A DNA stretch of 64,000 nucleotides from Actinoplanes sp. NBRC 103695 (GTDB lineage Bacteria; Actinomycetota; Actinomycetes; Mycobacteriales; Micromonosporaceae). Below are positions 11,379 to 19,831 of this stretch, piece by piece (position 1 is the first letter of the stretch; the number at the start of each line of letters is the position of its first letter). The notes below the pieces were generated by a model. That model searched no databases, was not told the DNA's origin, and saw nothing but the letters and a program-made list of their open reading frames with translations. The stretch is from the NCBI RefSeq assembly GCF_030269485.1, contig NZ_BSTL01000017.1, forward strand, positions 62,001 through 126,000. The letters run 5' to 3'. Position numbers and translations under genes: made by a program.

Positions 11379-12413
11379 ATGAAAGCGATCTACATGTACG
11401 GGGCCGGCGATGTCCGCACCGCCGAGGTCCCCGACCCCGTCATCTCCGATCCGGCCGACGCGATCATCCGGGTGGTCCGTTCCTGCGTCTGCGGCAGTGA
11501 CCTCTGGCCCTACGCGGCGATGGAACGCAGCGACGAGGGTCAGGCGCTGGGTCACGAGGCGGTCGGCGTCGTCGAGGACACCGGCGCCGGGGTGCGCGGG
11601 CTGAAGCGTGGGGACCTGGTCGTCATGCCGATGTTCTCGACCGACGGCACGTGCCGGTTCTGCCGGGAGGGCGTGCTGTCCGGCTGTGAGAACGTCGGGT
11701 TCTTCGGGCGGCAGGGCTGGGCGGGTGCGCAGGCGGAGGCGGTACGGGTTCCGTACGCCGACGCCACGCTGATGCGGGTCGATGCCGATGCCGACGACAC
11801 CCTGCTGACCTCGCTGCTGACCCTGTCCGACGTGATGGCCACCGGTCACCACGCCGCGGTCGTGGCGGGTGTCCGGCCAGGACACACGGTCGCGGTCGTC
11901 GGCGACGGCGCGGTCGGGCTGTGCGGCGTGATCGCGGCCCGGCGGCTGGGCGCCGAGCGGATCATCATGCTCGGCCGGCATCACAGCCGCACCGGGCTGG
12001 CGGTCGAGTTCGGCGCCACCGACGTCGTCCCCGAGCGCGGGGCGGAGGCGGGGGAGCGGGTACGCGAGCTGACCGGCGGCACCGGCGCGCACGCCGTGCT
12101 GGAGTGCGTGGGCACCGAGGAGTCCACCTCGACCGCGATCGAGATCGCCCGCCCCGGCGGCGGGGTGGGCCGGGTCGGCGTGCCGCACTATCCCGCCGTG
12201 CCGCAGGCGATGGCCGCCTGGGTCAAGAACCTGCGGGTCGGCGGCGGTCCGGCCCCGGTCCGGTTCTACCTCGACGAGCTTCTGCCCGACGTCCTGAGCG
12301 GCGCGATCCGGCCGGGACGGGTCTTCGACCGCGCGGTGGGCCTCGACGACGTCCCGGACGGCTACCGTGCGATGGCCGGCCGGGACGCGCTCAAGGTCCT
12401 GATCACTCCCTGA
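11379..12413 (+). CDS. zinc-dependent alcohol dehydrogenase family protein
   Basis: The 344-residue protein is a medium-chain dehydrogenase. It has the catalytic zinc site (CVCGSDLWPY and GHEAVGVVE), a partly kept structural zinc loop (STDGTCRFCREGVLSGCENV), and the cofactor fold VAVVGDGAVGLCGVIAARRLGAERI. Enzymes of this subgroup oxidise alcohols or reduce aldehydes with NAD(P) in the cytoplasm; the substrate is unknown. The start MKAIYMYG at 11379 is typical for the family. It is divergent from the XRE regulator at 10439, its probable controller. The gene ends inside a short 12-bp tandem repeat that also carries the stop of the convergent beta-galactosidase gene. Confidence 0.88.
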   Translation: MKAIYMYGAGDVRTAEVPDPVISDPADAIIRVVRSCVCGSDLWPYAAMERSDEGQALGHEAVGVVEDTGAGVRGLKRGDLVVMPMFSTDGTCRFCREGVLSGCENVGFFGRQGWAGAQAEAVRVPYADATLMRVDADADDTLLTSLLTLSDVMATGHHAAVVAGVRPGHTVAVVGDGAVGLCGVIAARRLGAERIIMLGRHHSRTGLAVEFGATDVVPERGAEAGERVRELTGGTGAHAVLECVGTEESTSTAIEIARPGGGVGRVGVPHYPAVPQAMAAWVKNLRVGGGPAPVRFYLDELLPDVLSGAIRPGRVFDRAVGLDDVPDGYRAMAGRDALKVLITP

Positions 12414-12438
12414 CTCACTCTCTGACTCACTCCCTGAC
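12410..12438. repeat. 12-bp tandem repeat at a convergent stop junction
   Basis: CTGACTCACTC occurs at 12410 and 12422, with a third partial copy CTGAC at 12434. The stop codons of both convergent genes, TGA at 12411-12413 and its complement at 12427-12429, lie in the repeat. Only 13 bp separate the two coding regions. Confidence 0.7.
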
Positions 12439-14388
12439 GACGACCACGCCGTCGGCGGCGAGGAGGTAGCCGCCCAGGTCGATCGGCTCGTCGGTGCGGT
12501 TGATCAGGAAGTGGAAGTCACCGCGGATCGCGAGTTCCACCTTGCCGCGCTGGTCCGGTGGCAGCTCGCTCTCGATGCCGGCCCGGCTCAGGAACTCGCC
12601 GAGCACGGTCGCCAGCCCCTGCGGGCCGAGCCTGGTCGACACGTATCCGGCCGCACCCCCGGCAGTCGGATTCCAGGTCACCGCGGGCCGGCCCGCCTGG
12701 TCACCGGTGGTGTACCGGGCCAGGACCTCGACGTCCTCGGTGCTGACGTCGATGCGGTCGGTCCAGAGCGTGCCGGTGCTGCCGTTGTCCAAGGTCACCC
12801 GCTCGTCGTCCAGCAGGGGAGCGAACTCCTCGATGCGGATGCCGAGCAGGTCCCGCAACGGTCCGGGGTAGCCGCCCAGCCAGACGTGGTCGTTCTCGTC
12901 CACCACGCCGGAGAAGTACGTGGCGACGAGGTGGCCGCCCGCTTGCACGAACGCTGTCAGCCGGGATGCGAGAGAGGCCGGCACCACGTGCAGGATCGGC
13001 GCGACGACCAGGTCGTACCCGTCAAGAGGCGCCGCCACGGGCAGCACGTCGGCGCGGACGCCCAGGTCCAGGAACGCGGTGTACCAGTCCAGCGCCTCCT
13101 GGCGGTAGCGCAGCCGGTCCGTCGGGTGCGAGTCCGCCTCGGCGGCCCACCACGACTCCCAGTCGAACAGGATCGCCGCCCGGGCGGGCGTCCGCGGCGT
13201 CCCGGCCAGCGGCGCCAGGTCGCCCAGCCGCTTGCCCAGGTCGGCGACCGCCCGGAACAACGTGCTGTCCTCGCCGGCGTGCGGGATCATCCCGGAGTGG
13301 TACTTCTCAGCGCCGGCCGCGGACTGCCGCCACTGGAAGTAGCAGACCGCGTCCGCGCCGTACGCCACGTGGGTCATCGAGTCTCGGGCCAGCTCGCCGG
13401 GGCGCTTCGCCACGTTCACCGGCTGCCAGTTCACCGCGCTGGTGGAGTGTTCCATCAGGAACCACGGCCGGCCGCCCGCGAGGCCGCCGGTCAGGTTGGC
13501 CGAGAACGACAGCTCGTCGCGGCCCTGCGGACCGGGCTGGACGTAGTGGTCGTTGCTGACGAAGTCGACCTCGGCGGCCCAGTCCGCGTAGTTCATGCCC
13601 TTGGTCTCGCCCATCACCATGAAGTTCGTGGTGACCGGCACGTCCGGCGTGACCTCGCGCAGCACGGCCCGCTCGGCGCGCAGGTGGTCCTTCAACGCGT
13701 CCGAGGAGAACCGCTTGAAGTCCAGCTGCTGCGTCGGGTTGGGGAAGGACGCGGCGGTGCGCGGCGGCAGGACCTGCTCCCAGGCGCTGAGATGCTGCGA
13801 CCAGAACGCGGTGGCCCAGGCGGCGTTCAGCGCGTCCAGCGTGGCGTAGCGCTCGCGCAGCCAGAGGCGGAAGGCCGCGGCCGCGTCGTCCGAGTAGTCG
13901 TAGATGTTGTGGCAGCCGAGCTCGTTGGAGACGTGCCAGGCGACCAGCGCCGGGTGGCCGCCGTACCGCTCGGCCATCGCGCGGGTCAATCTCAGCGCAT
14001 GCGTACGGAAGACCGCCGACGTCGGCCGCCACTGTTGCCGCCCGCCGGGCCAGAGCGTCACCCCGTCCGCGGTCACCGGCAGGATCTCCGGGTGCTTGGT
14101 GGTCAGCCAGGGCGGCGGTGACGCCGTGGCCGTGGCGAGGTCCACCGCGATCCCGTTGACGTGCATCAGGTCCATGGCGTCGTCGAGCCAGCCGAAGTCG
14201 TACTCGCCCTCGGCGGGTTCGAGCAGCGCCCAGGAGAACACGCCGAGTGTCACGATGGTCACGCCGGCCGTACGCATCGCCCGGGCGTCGTCGTCCCACA
14301 CCTCTCGCGGCCACTGCTCCGGGTTGTAGTCCGCGCCGAACTCCAGGCGGGCCGCACCGGTCCGGCGCAACCATCGTGACTGACTCAC
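12427..14388 (-). CDS. beta-galactosidase, GH42
   Basis: This ~653-residue protein has the complete GH42 layout. FGADYNPEQWPREVW opens the barrel, HVSNELG gives the acid/base Glu (about residue 156) and FLMEHSTS the nucleophile Glu (about 313). A trimerisation domain (LFDWESWWAAEADS..., residues ~400-600) and a C-terminal beta domain follow. It hydrolyses terminal beta-galactosides. There is no signal peptide, so it is intracellular. I choose GTG 14388 because AAGG lies just upstream; an in-frame ATG at 14439 would add 17 residues without GH42 similarity. A cellobiose-repressor-like operator lies 130 bp upstream (14518-14531) and may control it together with the divergent kinase gene. Confidence 0.88.
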   Translation of the reverse strand: MSQSRWLRRTGAARLEFGADYNPEQWPREVWDDDARAMRTAGVTIVTLGVFSWALLEPAEGEYDFGWLDDAMDLMHVNGIAVDLATATASPPPWLTTKHPEILPVTADGVTLWPGGRQQWRPTSAVFRTHALRLTRAMAERYGGHPALVAWHVSNELGCHNIYDYSDDAAAAFRLWLRERYATLDALNAAWATAFWSQHLSAWEQVLPPRTAASFPNPTQQLDFKRFSSDALKDHLRAERAVLREVTPDVPVTTNFMVMGETKGMNYADWAAEVDFVSNDHYVQPGPQGRDELSFSANLTGGLAGGRPWFLMEHSTSAVNWQPVNVAKRPGELARDSMTHVAYGADAVCYFQWRQSAAGAEKYHSGMIPHAGEDSTLFRAVADLGKRLGDLAPLAGTPRTPARAAILFDWESWWAAEADSHPTDRLRYRQEALDWYTAFLDLGVRADVLPVAAPLDGYDLVVAPILHVVPASLASRLTAFVQAGGHLVATYFSGVVDENDHVWLGGYPGPLRDLLGIRIEEFAPLLDDERVTLDNGSTGTLWTDRIDVSTEDVEVLARYTTGDQAGRPAVTWNPTAGGAAGYVSTRLGPQGLATVLGEFLSRAGIESELPPDQRGKVELAIRGDFHFLINRTDEPIDLGGYLLAADGVVVVRE

Positions 14389-14514
14389 TTGACCTTGAAC
14401 CCCTGTTCCGTGCCGTACGTCGCGGATCTTCGCCGCCATGCTTTCAGACCGTCGGGGCGGATGACCATTTCCACCACGTGGGACGGGGGTATCAGGGCAG
14501 ACTTTTCGATCTTG

Positions 14515-14544
14515 TTGTGGGAGCGCTTCCGCGCACGGTATAAC
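14515..14544 (+). promoter_or_regulatory. promoter with embedded TGGGAGCGCTTCCG operator
   Basis: TTGTGG (14515-14520) and TATAAC (14539-14544) are spaced by 18 bp, a plausible sigma-70-type promoter pointing at the kinase gene at 14582. Across the -35 box and spacer lies TGGGAGCGCTTCCG (14518-14531), which differs in two bases from TGGGAGCGCTCCCA, the known binding site of the LacI-family cellobiose repressor CebR in Streptomyces. A repressor bound here would block the kinase promoter and could also affect the divergent beta-galactosidase. Confidence 0.55.
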
Positions 14545-14581
14545 CGGACGTCACTGTGGACCGTGCTGGGGAGTGCTACGA

Positions 14582-16156
14582 ATGGTCGACGCCCGCCGCG
14601 TGGGTCCGCTGAACCCGTCCGACCCCGAGCGCCTCGGGAAGTATCGGCTGGCCGGGAGGCTGGGCGCCGGTGGCATGGGCGTCGTTTACCTCGCCGAAAC
14701 ATCGGCCGGCACCCCGGTCGCGATCAAGCTGATCCACGCCGGGCTGGTCGCCGACCCGGAGGTGCGGGGACGCTTCCGCAGCGAGGTCGGCCGGGCGCGC
14801 CAGGTGCCCGCGTACTGCACCGCCGCGTTCCTCGACGCCGACCTCGACCATCAGCCGCCCTACCTGGTCGTCGAGTACGTCGACGGGCCCAGCGTGGCCG
14901 AGGTGGTCGGCGAGGCCGGGCCACTGGCGCCGGACGCGCTGCGCTCGCTGGCCGTCGGGGCGGCCACCGCGCTCGCCGGGATCCACGGCGCCGGCGTCAT
15001 CCACCGCGACCTCAAGCCGGGCAACGTGCTGCTCGCGGCGGACGGGCCGCGGGTCATCGACTTCGGCATCGCCCGGCCGTTCGAGGTCACCAGCCAGCAC
15101 ACCCGGACCGACATGATGGTCGGGACCGTGGCCTACATGGCGCCGGAGCGGTTCTCCGCCGACCCCGACATCCCCTTGACGCCGGCGGCCGACATCTTCG
15201 CCTGGGGCTGCCTGATCGGGTACGCGGGCACCGGGCGCACGCCGTTCCGCGGCGACTCGCCCCAGGCCACGGCGGCGCGCATCATGACGCAGCCGCCACG
15301 ACTGGAAGGGCTGCCGGGCGACCTGCAGGAGCCGGTGCGGCGCGCGCTCGCCAAGGACCCGGCGGAGCGCCCGACCGCCGCCGAACTGCTCAGCCTGCTC
15401 GACGGCGAACCGGTCCCGGTCGCCGCGCCGCCGGTCGCGCGCAAGCCGGGGCGCCGGCGGGTTCTCCTGGTGACCGCCGCCGTCCTCGTGCTCGCGGCGG
15501 TCGCCGCCACGCTCGGCCTGACGGTCTCCCGGCCCGACGGCTCCCCGGACACGGCTCTGTCGCTCCCGTCGGCGGGCTCGTCCCCGGCCGTGCCCGCGGC
15601 CGTCCCGCCGTCGGCGCCGGCCCTCGTCGCCCCGTCGGCCGCGGCGCCGTCGTCGCCCGTGTCGGGGGCGCCGCGGCCGGGCGCCGTCAAACCGTCGCCC
15701 CTTGCCGCCGGCGGCACCACCAAGGCGCCGGCCACGGCACCGGCCGGCTCCAAGGCATCGCCCAACTCGGGACGCCGCAACCTCGCCCTCGGCCGCCCGG
15801 CCACCGCCTCCAGCGTGGAGAGCGACCATTGGGCCGCGTCCCTGGCCAACGACGGGGACGTGGGGAGCCGCTGGGGCAGCGGCTTCGGCGAGCCCGAATG
15901 GTGGAAGGTCGACCTCGGCGCCCGCTGGCAGATCAGCGAGGTCACGCTGCGCTGGGAGCACGCGTACGCCGTCGCGTACCGGGTCGAGCTGTCCACCGAC
16001 GGCAAGAAGTGGACGTCGGTCTACTCCACCACGTCCGCCACCGGCGGCGTCGTCACCGTCCAGGCGGACAAGGCGCCCGCGCGCTACGTCCGGGTCTACT
16101 GCGTCACCCGGAGCAACGTCTACGGTTTCTCCCTGTGGGAGGTCGAGGTCCGCTGA
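14582..16156 (+). CDS. Ser/Thr protein kinase with extracellular CBM32/F5-8 type C domain
   Basis: The 524-residue protein has an N-terminal Hanks-type kinase domain (residues ~20-280) with GAGGMGVVYLAE, the VAIKLI lysine, HRDLKPGNVLL and DFGIARPFE. Next come a single membrane helix (LLVTAAVLVLAAVAATLGL, ~295-316), a Pro/Ser/Ala-rich linker and a C-terminal domain (~400-524) reading NLALGRPATASSVESDHW ... WWKVDLGARWQISEV ... ARYVRVY, the signature of F5/8 type C (discoidin, CBM32) domains that bind galactose-type sugars. Topology puts the kinase inside and the sugar-binding domain outside. The start ATG 14582 has GGGGAG eight bases upstream. The sugar-type operator in its promoter supports a role in carbohydrate-linked signalling, which is inference. 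Confidence 0.88.
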   Translation: MVDARRVGPLNPSDPERLGKYRLAGRLGAGGMGVVYLAETSAGTPVAIKLIHAGLVADPEVRGRFRSEVGRARQVPAYCTAAFLDADLDHQPPYLVVEYVDGPSVAEVVGEAGPLAPDALRSLAVGAATALAGIHGAGVIHRDLKPGNVLLAADGPRVIDFGIARPFEVTSQHTRTDMMVGTVAYMAPERFSADPDIPLTPAADIFAWGCLIGYAGTGRTPFRGDSPQATAARIMTQPPRLEGLPGDLQEPVRRALAKDPAERPTAAELLSLLDGEPVPVAAPPVARKPGRRRVLLVTAAVLVLAAVAATLGLTVSRPDGSPDTALSLPSAGSSPAVPAAVPPSAPALVAPSAAAPSSPVSGAPRPGAVKPSPLAAGGTTKAPATAPAGSKASPNSGRRNLALGRPATASSVESDHWAASLANDGDVGSRWGSGFGEPEWWKVDLGARWQISEVTLRWEHAYAVAYRVELSTDGKKWTSVYSTTSATGGVVTVQADKAPARYVRVYCVTRSNVYGFSLWEVEVR

Positions 16157-16261
16157 CAAGCGCCCGCACTGTCACGCCCCGATAACGGATCGATCCCCGT
16201 AGTAACCCGGAACCGCCTGCCGGACCTGAAGGAGGTGAGGATCGGCGGCGAGGGGGGTCGG

Positions 16262-16780
16262 ATGAGCGGGCAGGAACGGTTCACGGCCATGTTCCGTGAG
16301 CACTACCCACTGGTGCTCGCCTTCGTCGCGCGGCGCATCGATCCCGGCCGGGCGCACGACGTGGTCGCGGACACCTTCACCACCGCGTGGCGGCACATCG
16401 ACCGGCTGCCCGACCAGCCGCTCCCGTGGCTCTACCGGGTGGCCCTCAACTGCCTGGCCAACGAACTCCGCGCGGACCGGCGCCAGACCCGGGTCGCCGA
16501 GAAGATCGCCGGGCACGGCATCGAGCAGGAACCCGACCACGCCCTCTCGGTGATCACCGACACCGGGCTCCGGCAGGCGTTGCTGCGGCTCACCGCCGCC
16601 GACCGGGAGGCGCTGCTGCTGATCGGCTGGGAGGGCCTGGACAACGAGGCCGCCGCGACCGTCCTGGGCTGCACGGTGGTCGCGTTCAAGGTGCGGGTGC
16701 ACCGGGCGCGGCGCCGGTTGACCCGCCTGCTGGAAATGTCCGACGCCGAGGATCTCGCTGGGAAGGTGCGTTCGGCATGA
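16262..16780 (+). CDS. ECF-type RNA polymerase sigma factor
   Basis: The 172-residue protein has region 2 (FTAMFREHYPLVLAFVARRID... DVVADTFTTAWRHIDRLP) and region 4 (REALLLIGWEGLDNEAAATVLGCTVVAFKVRVHRARRRL), joined by a short linker, as in extracytoplasmic-function sigma factors. It directs RNA polymerase to a small set of promoters. ATG 16262 is preceded by a GAGGGGGG ribosome site; a GTG at 16235 lies too close to its own Shine-Dalgarno. Its stop overlaps the start of the next gene (ATGA), a membrane protein of a family that commonly accompanies such sigma factors, so the pair probably works as sigma and anti-sigma. The kinase just upstream could feed the same pathway. Confidence 0.88.
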   Translation: MSGQERFTAMFREHYPLVLAFVARRIDPGRAHDVVADTFTTAWRHIDRLPDQPLPWLYRVALNCLANELRADRRQTRVAEKIAGHGIEQEPDHALSVITDTGLRQALLRLTAADREALLLIGWEGLDNEAAATVLGCTVVAFKVRVHRARRRLTRLLEMSDAEDLAGKVRSA

Positions 16781-17772
16781 ACGAAGTGGACGCCATGCGC
16801 CGGTTGGCCGCCGCCAATCCGGTGCCGCAGCCGCTCCCGCCCGGGTCATCGCAGGCGCAGTTCTGCCTGCGTACCGTGCTGGCCGCGGAGCCGCCGCGCC
16901 GCTCGTCCCGGCGTCTGGTGCCGGCCGCGGCCGCGCTGGTCCTGATCGCCGGCGCGGTCACCTACGCGGTGCGCCCATCGCCGCCCCCGCCGCCCGCACC
17001 GTCGATCGCGGCGCCGTCGGACGTCTTCTTCGCCGCCGCCAACATGGCCGGCCGGGGCGCCGACCAGGGCCAGTTCATGCACGTCACCGGCACGACCGCG
17101 CGGGTGGTGCACGTGGACTCGGCAGGCGGCTACGACGTCATCCGGGTCGACTCCGTCGAGGCCGTGCAACCCGCCGACGGTCACCCCGGGGAGGGCTGGC
17201 TCACGCTGGGGGATCAGGGGTTCTCGGTACGCCCGGTGAGCGCTCGCGACGCCACGGCCTACCGCCGCGACGGCTCACCCGAGGTACCCCGCTTCAAGGA
17301 CCTGGCGCCGGATCTCGCCGAGGAGCCCGAGTTCGGCGGCGACGTGTCCGGCCTGCCCGACGACCCGCCCGCCGCGGCCGCCGCCATGATCGACGGGGTC
17401 ACGCCCGGCCCGGCCGACGCGCAGGGCTGGCTGTTCCGCGAGTGCACCCGCCTGCTGGAGCCGTTCACCACGTCGCTCAGCGGCGCCGACCGGGCGAAGG
17501 TCTTCCGTACCCTGGCCGGGGTCACCGGGGTACGCACCCTCGCCGACGCCACCGACCCCACCGGCCGACCGGCCGTCGGCCTCGCGTACACCGGCGAGAC
17601 GGTCCGCTACGGCCTCGTCGACTGGCAGATCTTCCTGCTCGCCGGCACCGACCGGATCGGCTTCACCCAGGCCGTCGTCCGCCGGCCCGGTCCCGCCAAC
17701 CGCACGCTGGCCCCCGGAACCGTGCAGTACAGCACCGCCGTCACCGACCTGCGCCGCACCGGCACCCCATGA
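16777..17772 (+). CDS. CU044_5270-type membrane protein, putative anti-sigma factor
   Basis: The 331-residue protein has a short cytoplasmic N-terminus (MNEVDAMRRLAAANPV), one membrane helix (LVPAAAALVLIAGAVTYAV, ~47-65), a proline-rich stalk and a ~250-residue outer domain. The layout and the start match the CU044_5270 family, which in actinomycetes follows ECF sigma factor genes with a four-base overlap, as here. By position it is expected to hold the sigma factor inactive and respond to an envelope signal. No zinc-finger anti-sigma motif is visible in the short N-terminus, so direct inhibition is not proven. Its stop overlaps the GT87 start (ATGA), making a three-gene operon. Confidence 0.75.
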   Translation: MNEVDAMRRLAAANPVPQPLPPGSSQAQFCLRTVLAAEPPRRSSRRLVPAAAALVLIAGAVTYAVRPSPPPPPAPSIAAPSDVFFAAANMAGRGADQGQFMHVTGTTARVVHVDSAGGYDVIRVDSVEAVQPADGHPGEGWLTLGDQGFSVRPVSARDATAYRRDGSPEVPRFKDLAPDLAEEPEFGGDVSGLPDDPPAAAAAMIDGVTPGPADAQGWLFRECTRLLEPFTTSLSGADRAKVFRTLAGVTGVRTLADATDPTGRPAVGLAYTGETVRYGLVDWQIFLLAGTDRIGFTQAVVRRPGPANRTLAPGTVQYSTAVTDLRRTGTP

Positions 17773-19010
17773 GCCGCCGGTGGCTCCTGCTCCTGGTCGT
17801 ACCCGTTGTGGCCTGGGCTTTCGACCGGCACTACCGGTTCTTCGACATGGCCATCTACCAGGGCGCGGTCCGCTGGTGGCTGGCCGGAGGAGACCTCTAC
17901 GGCTACCACGCTCCGGTACGCGGGGCGCTCGGCTTCACGTACCCGCCGTTCGCCGCGCTGATGATCGTGCCGGCCGCCCTGGTCCCGCTGCAGGTAGCCG
18001 GTTGGCTGATCACCGTGCTCAGCCTGCTCGCCCTCGCGGGCACGCTCGGCCTCCTCGTACGCGGAAAGCTCCTGATCGTCGGGGTGGTGGCCGCCCTGGC
18101 GACCGAACCCGTCCGGCAGACCCTCGGCCTCGGCCAGGTGAACCTGCTGTTGTTCGCGCTGGTCGTGGCCGACCTGCTGCTGCTCGGCCGGGCCGGCTCC
18201 CGCTGGACCGGCGTCGGCATCGGCATCGCCACCGCGATCAAGCTGACGCCCGGCCTGTTCATCGTCTACCTGCTGGCGACCCGCCGCTGGCGCGCGGCGG
18301 GCGTGGCAGCCGGGACCAGCGCGCTGCTCACCGTCGCGGCCGGGTTGATCGCGCCGCGCGAGACCATGCAGTACTTCGGCTTCCTGATGTGGGAGACCGC
18401 CCGCGTCGGCGCCGCGGATGCCGTCGCCAACCAGTCGCTGGCCGGGCTGCTGGCCCGGGTGTCCGCCGACCACACGGTCCCGCGCACCGGCTGGCTGCTG
18501 CTGTGCCTGGCCGCGGTGGTGGCCGGGTTGCACCGGGCGGCGCGGGCCCACGCCGCCGGGGACGAGGTGACGGCGCTGGCCCTGACCGGCCTCACCGCCA
18601 ACCTGATCACGCCGGTCGCCTGGACCCACCACCTGGTCTTCCTGCCGGTGGCGTTGATCGCGCTGGCCCGGTCGCCGCTGCGCCGTCACCGGATCGGGGC
18701 CGCGGCCTGCTATGCGCTCGCCCTCCTGTCGCCGATCTGGTGGGTCGATCCCGCCGCGTCTTCCGGCGCCGCCTCCTTCGCTGCCGCTTCCGCCATCTCC
18801 GCGGCTTCTGTCACCTCCGTCACCTCCGTCGCTTCCGTCGCTTCCGTCACCTCCGTCACCTCCGTCGCCGCGTCCGCCGGGGGAGTGGTCAGCGCGCTGG
18901 CGGCCGACACCTTCGTGCTCATGATGCTCGTGCTCGTCTTCCGGCTTCCGATCCGCTCGGCCGATGTCCCCGCCGTCCGTCTGCCGGCCTTGTCGGCGCA
19001 GAACGCCTGA
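17769..19010 (+). CDS. GT87-family polyprenol-phosphate-mannose mannosyltransferase-like protein
   Basis: The 413-residue protein has about ten predicted membrane helices. DMAIYQGAVRWWLAGGDLYGYH and FTYPPFAALMIVPAALVP near the N-terminus and AIKLTPGLFIVYLLATRRW in the middle are hallmarks of GT87 (DUF2029) enzymes, which use polyprenyl-phosphate mannose to extend mannan lipids on the outer membrane face. It is the third gene of the sigma/anti-sigma operon, starting with an ATGA overlap, so envelope glycolipid synthesis may be part of that response. Oddly, a late loop contains seven 9-bp DNA repeats coding Ser-Val-Thr/Ala. Its 3' end is followed at once by a large repeat element. Confidence 0.82.
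   Translation: MSRRWLLLLVVPVVAWAFDRHYRFFDMAIYQGAVRWWLAGGDLYGYHAPVRGALGFTYPPFAALMIVPAALVPLQVAGWLITVLSLLALAGTLGLLVRGKLLIVGVVAALATEPVRQTLGLGQVNLLLFALVVADLLLLGRAGSRWTGVGIGIATAIKLTPGLFIVYLLATRRWRAAGVAAGTSALLTVAAGLIAPRETMQYFGFLMWETARVGAADAVANQSLAGLLARVSADHTVPRTGWLLLCLAAVVAGLHRAARAHAAGDEVTALALTGLTANLITPVAWTHHLVFLPVALIALARSPLRRHRIGAAACYALALLSPIWWVDPAASSGAASFAAASAISAASVTSVTSVASVASVTSVTSVAASAGGVVSALAADTFVLMMLVLVFRLPIRSADVPAVRLPALSAQNA
18807..18869 (+). repeat. 9-bp coding tandem repeat in the GT87 gene
   Basis: Seven units of the form TCCGTCACC or TCCGTCGCT encode a Ser-Val-Thr / Ser-Val-Ala run in a loop between the last membrane helices. Copy-number change would keep the frame and alter loop length. 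Confidence 0.75.
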
Positions 19011-19022
19011 CCAGCGACTCTT

Positions 19023-19790
19023 TGCGGTGGAGGTCTGTGCGGGCTCGCATTGCCGGGTCTTTCCGGTGCTTGCCCGCGCTGCCGGCGCTTTCGCGAGCGT
19101 CGGGTCTCGCCGGGTTGCCAGGCGCTCGGGTGCCCGCTCACCCTGGCTGCCGCCATTCGCGGGCGCGGGGGTCTCGCCGGGTTGCCAGGCGCCCGGGTGC
19201 CCGCTCGACCTGGCTGCCGCCATTCGCGGGCGCGGGGGTCTCGCCGGGTTGCCAGGCGGCCGGGTTGCCCACTCCCGGTGGTAGCCGCCAGCCACGGTGG
19301 TAGCCGGGAGCGCCAGTGGTAGCTGGGCGGGCGGGTGGTAGCCGAAGGCGGCATCTCGGGCCGGGGGCGGCCAGGCCCGACCGCTCAGGCCGACCGATCG
19401 CGCGGCCGGTGGTAGGACTGGGCGCTGTCCGGAACCGGCTGACCGCTCTCCGCTACCACGCGCGCGGATCGTGGTAGCTCAGGGCGCTGTTACGGCCCGG
19501 ATGCCGCACTGTCCCACCACTGCGTGCTTGGTCCTGCCACTCGTGCCGCGTCCTGCCACTCGTGCCGCGTCCTGCCACTCGGGCCGCGTCCGGCCAGGGC
19601 CGCGTCCGGCCAGGGCCGCGTCCGGCCGGGGCCGCGTCCGGCCAGGGCCGCGAGCGGCGGCAGCGACGGTGAGCAGGCACCGGGGCGCCTGGCACGCCCT
19701 GCGAGACCCCACGCCGGCGAAAGTGCCGGCAGCGCGGGCAGGCACTGAAATACCCGGCAATGCGAGCCCACACAGACCTTCACCGCGGAC
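19023..19790. repeat. composite inverted-repeat element A (gene-free)
   Basis: This gene-free stretch lies between convergent genes and is built in layers. The ends are ~70-bp terminal inverted repeats: the left one begins GCGGTGGAGGTCTGTG and the right one, reversed, GCGGTGAAGGTCTGTG. Inside the left end are 67-bp tandem units (19102-19168, 19169-19235, partial third), then four GTGGTAGC-containing units (19277-19345). Near the centre is a hairpin GCTACCACG / CGTGGTAGC (19452-19460, 19470-19478). The right half carries the same unit types inverted: TCCTGCCACTCG repeats, a GGCCGCGTCCGGCCAG array and one inverted 67-bp-type unit. I see no gene. It is related to element B at 30646. A non-autonomous mobile element or a chromosome-structuring site is possible. 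Confidence 0.7.
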
Positions 19791-19831
19791 GGACGGTTGC
19801 CGACTGCCATCTGTCGGGTGTGGACGGTCGC

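Noticed and set aside
14385..14460. Frame ending GTEQGFKVK whose stop overlaps the beta-galactosidase GTG
   Set aside because: Looks like translational coupling, but the upstream part crosses the promoter/operator and the opposite kinase gene and has no known domain.
19452..19478. GCTACCAC/GTGGTAGC hairpins as integron attC sites
   Set aside because: No integrase or cassette genes are present, and the conserved core sites of attC are not seen.
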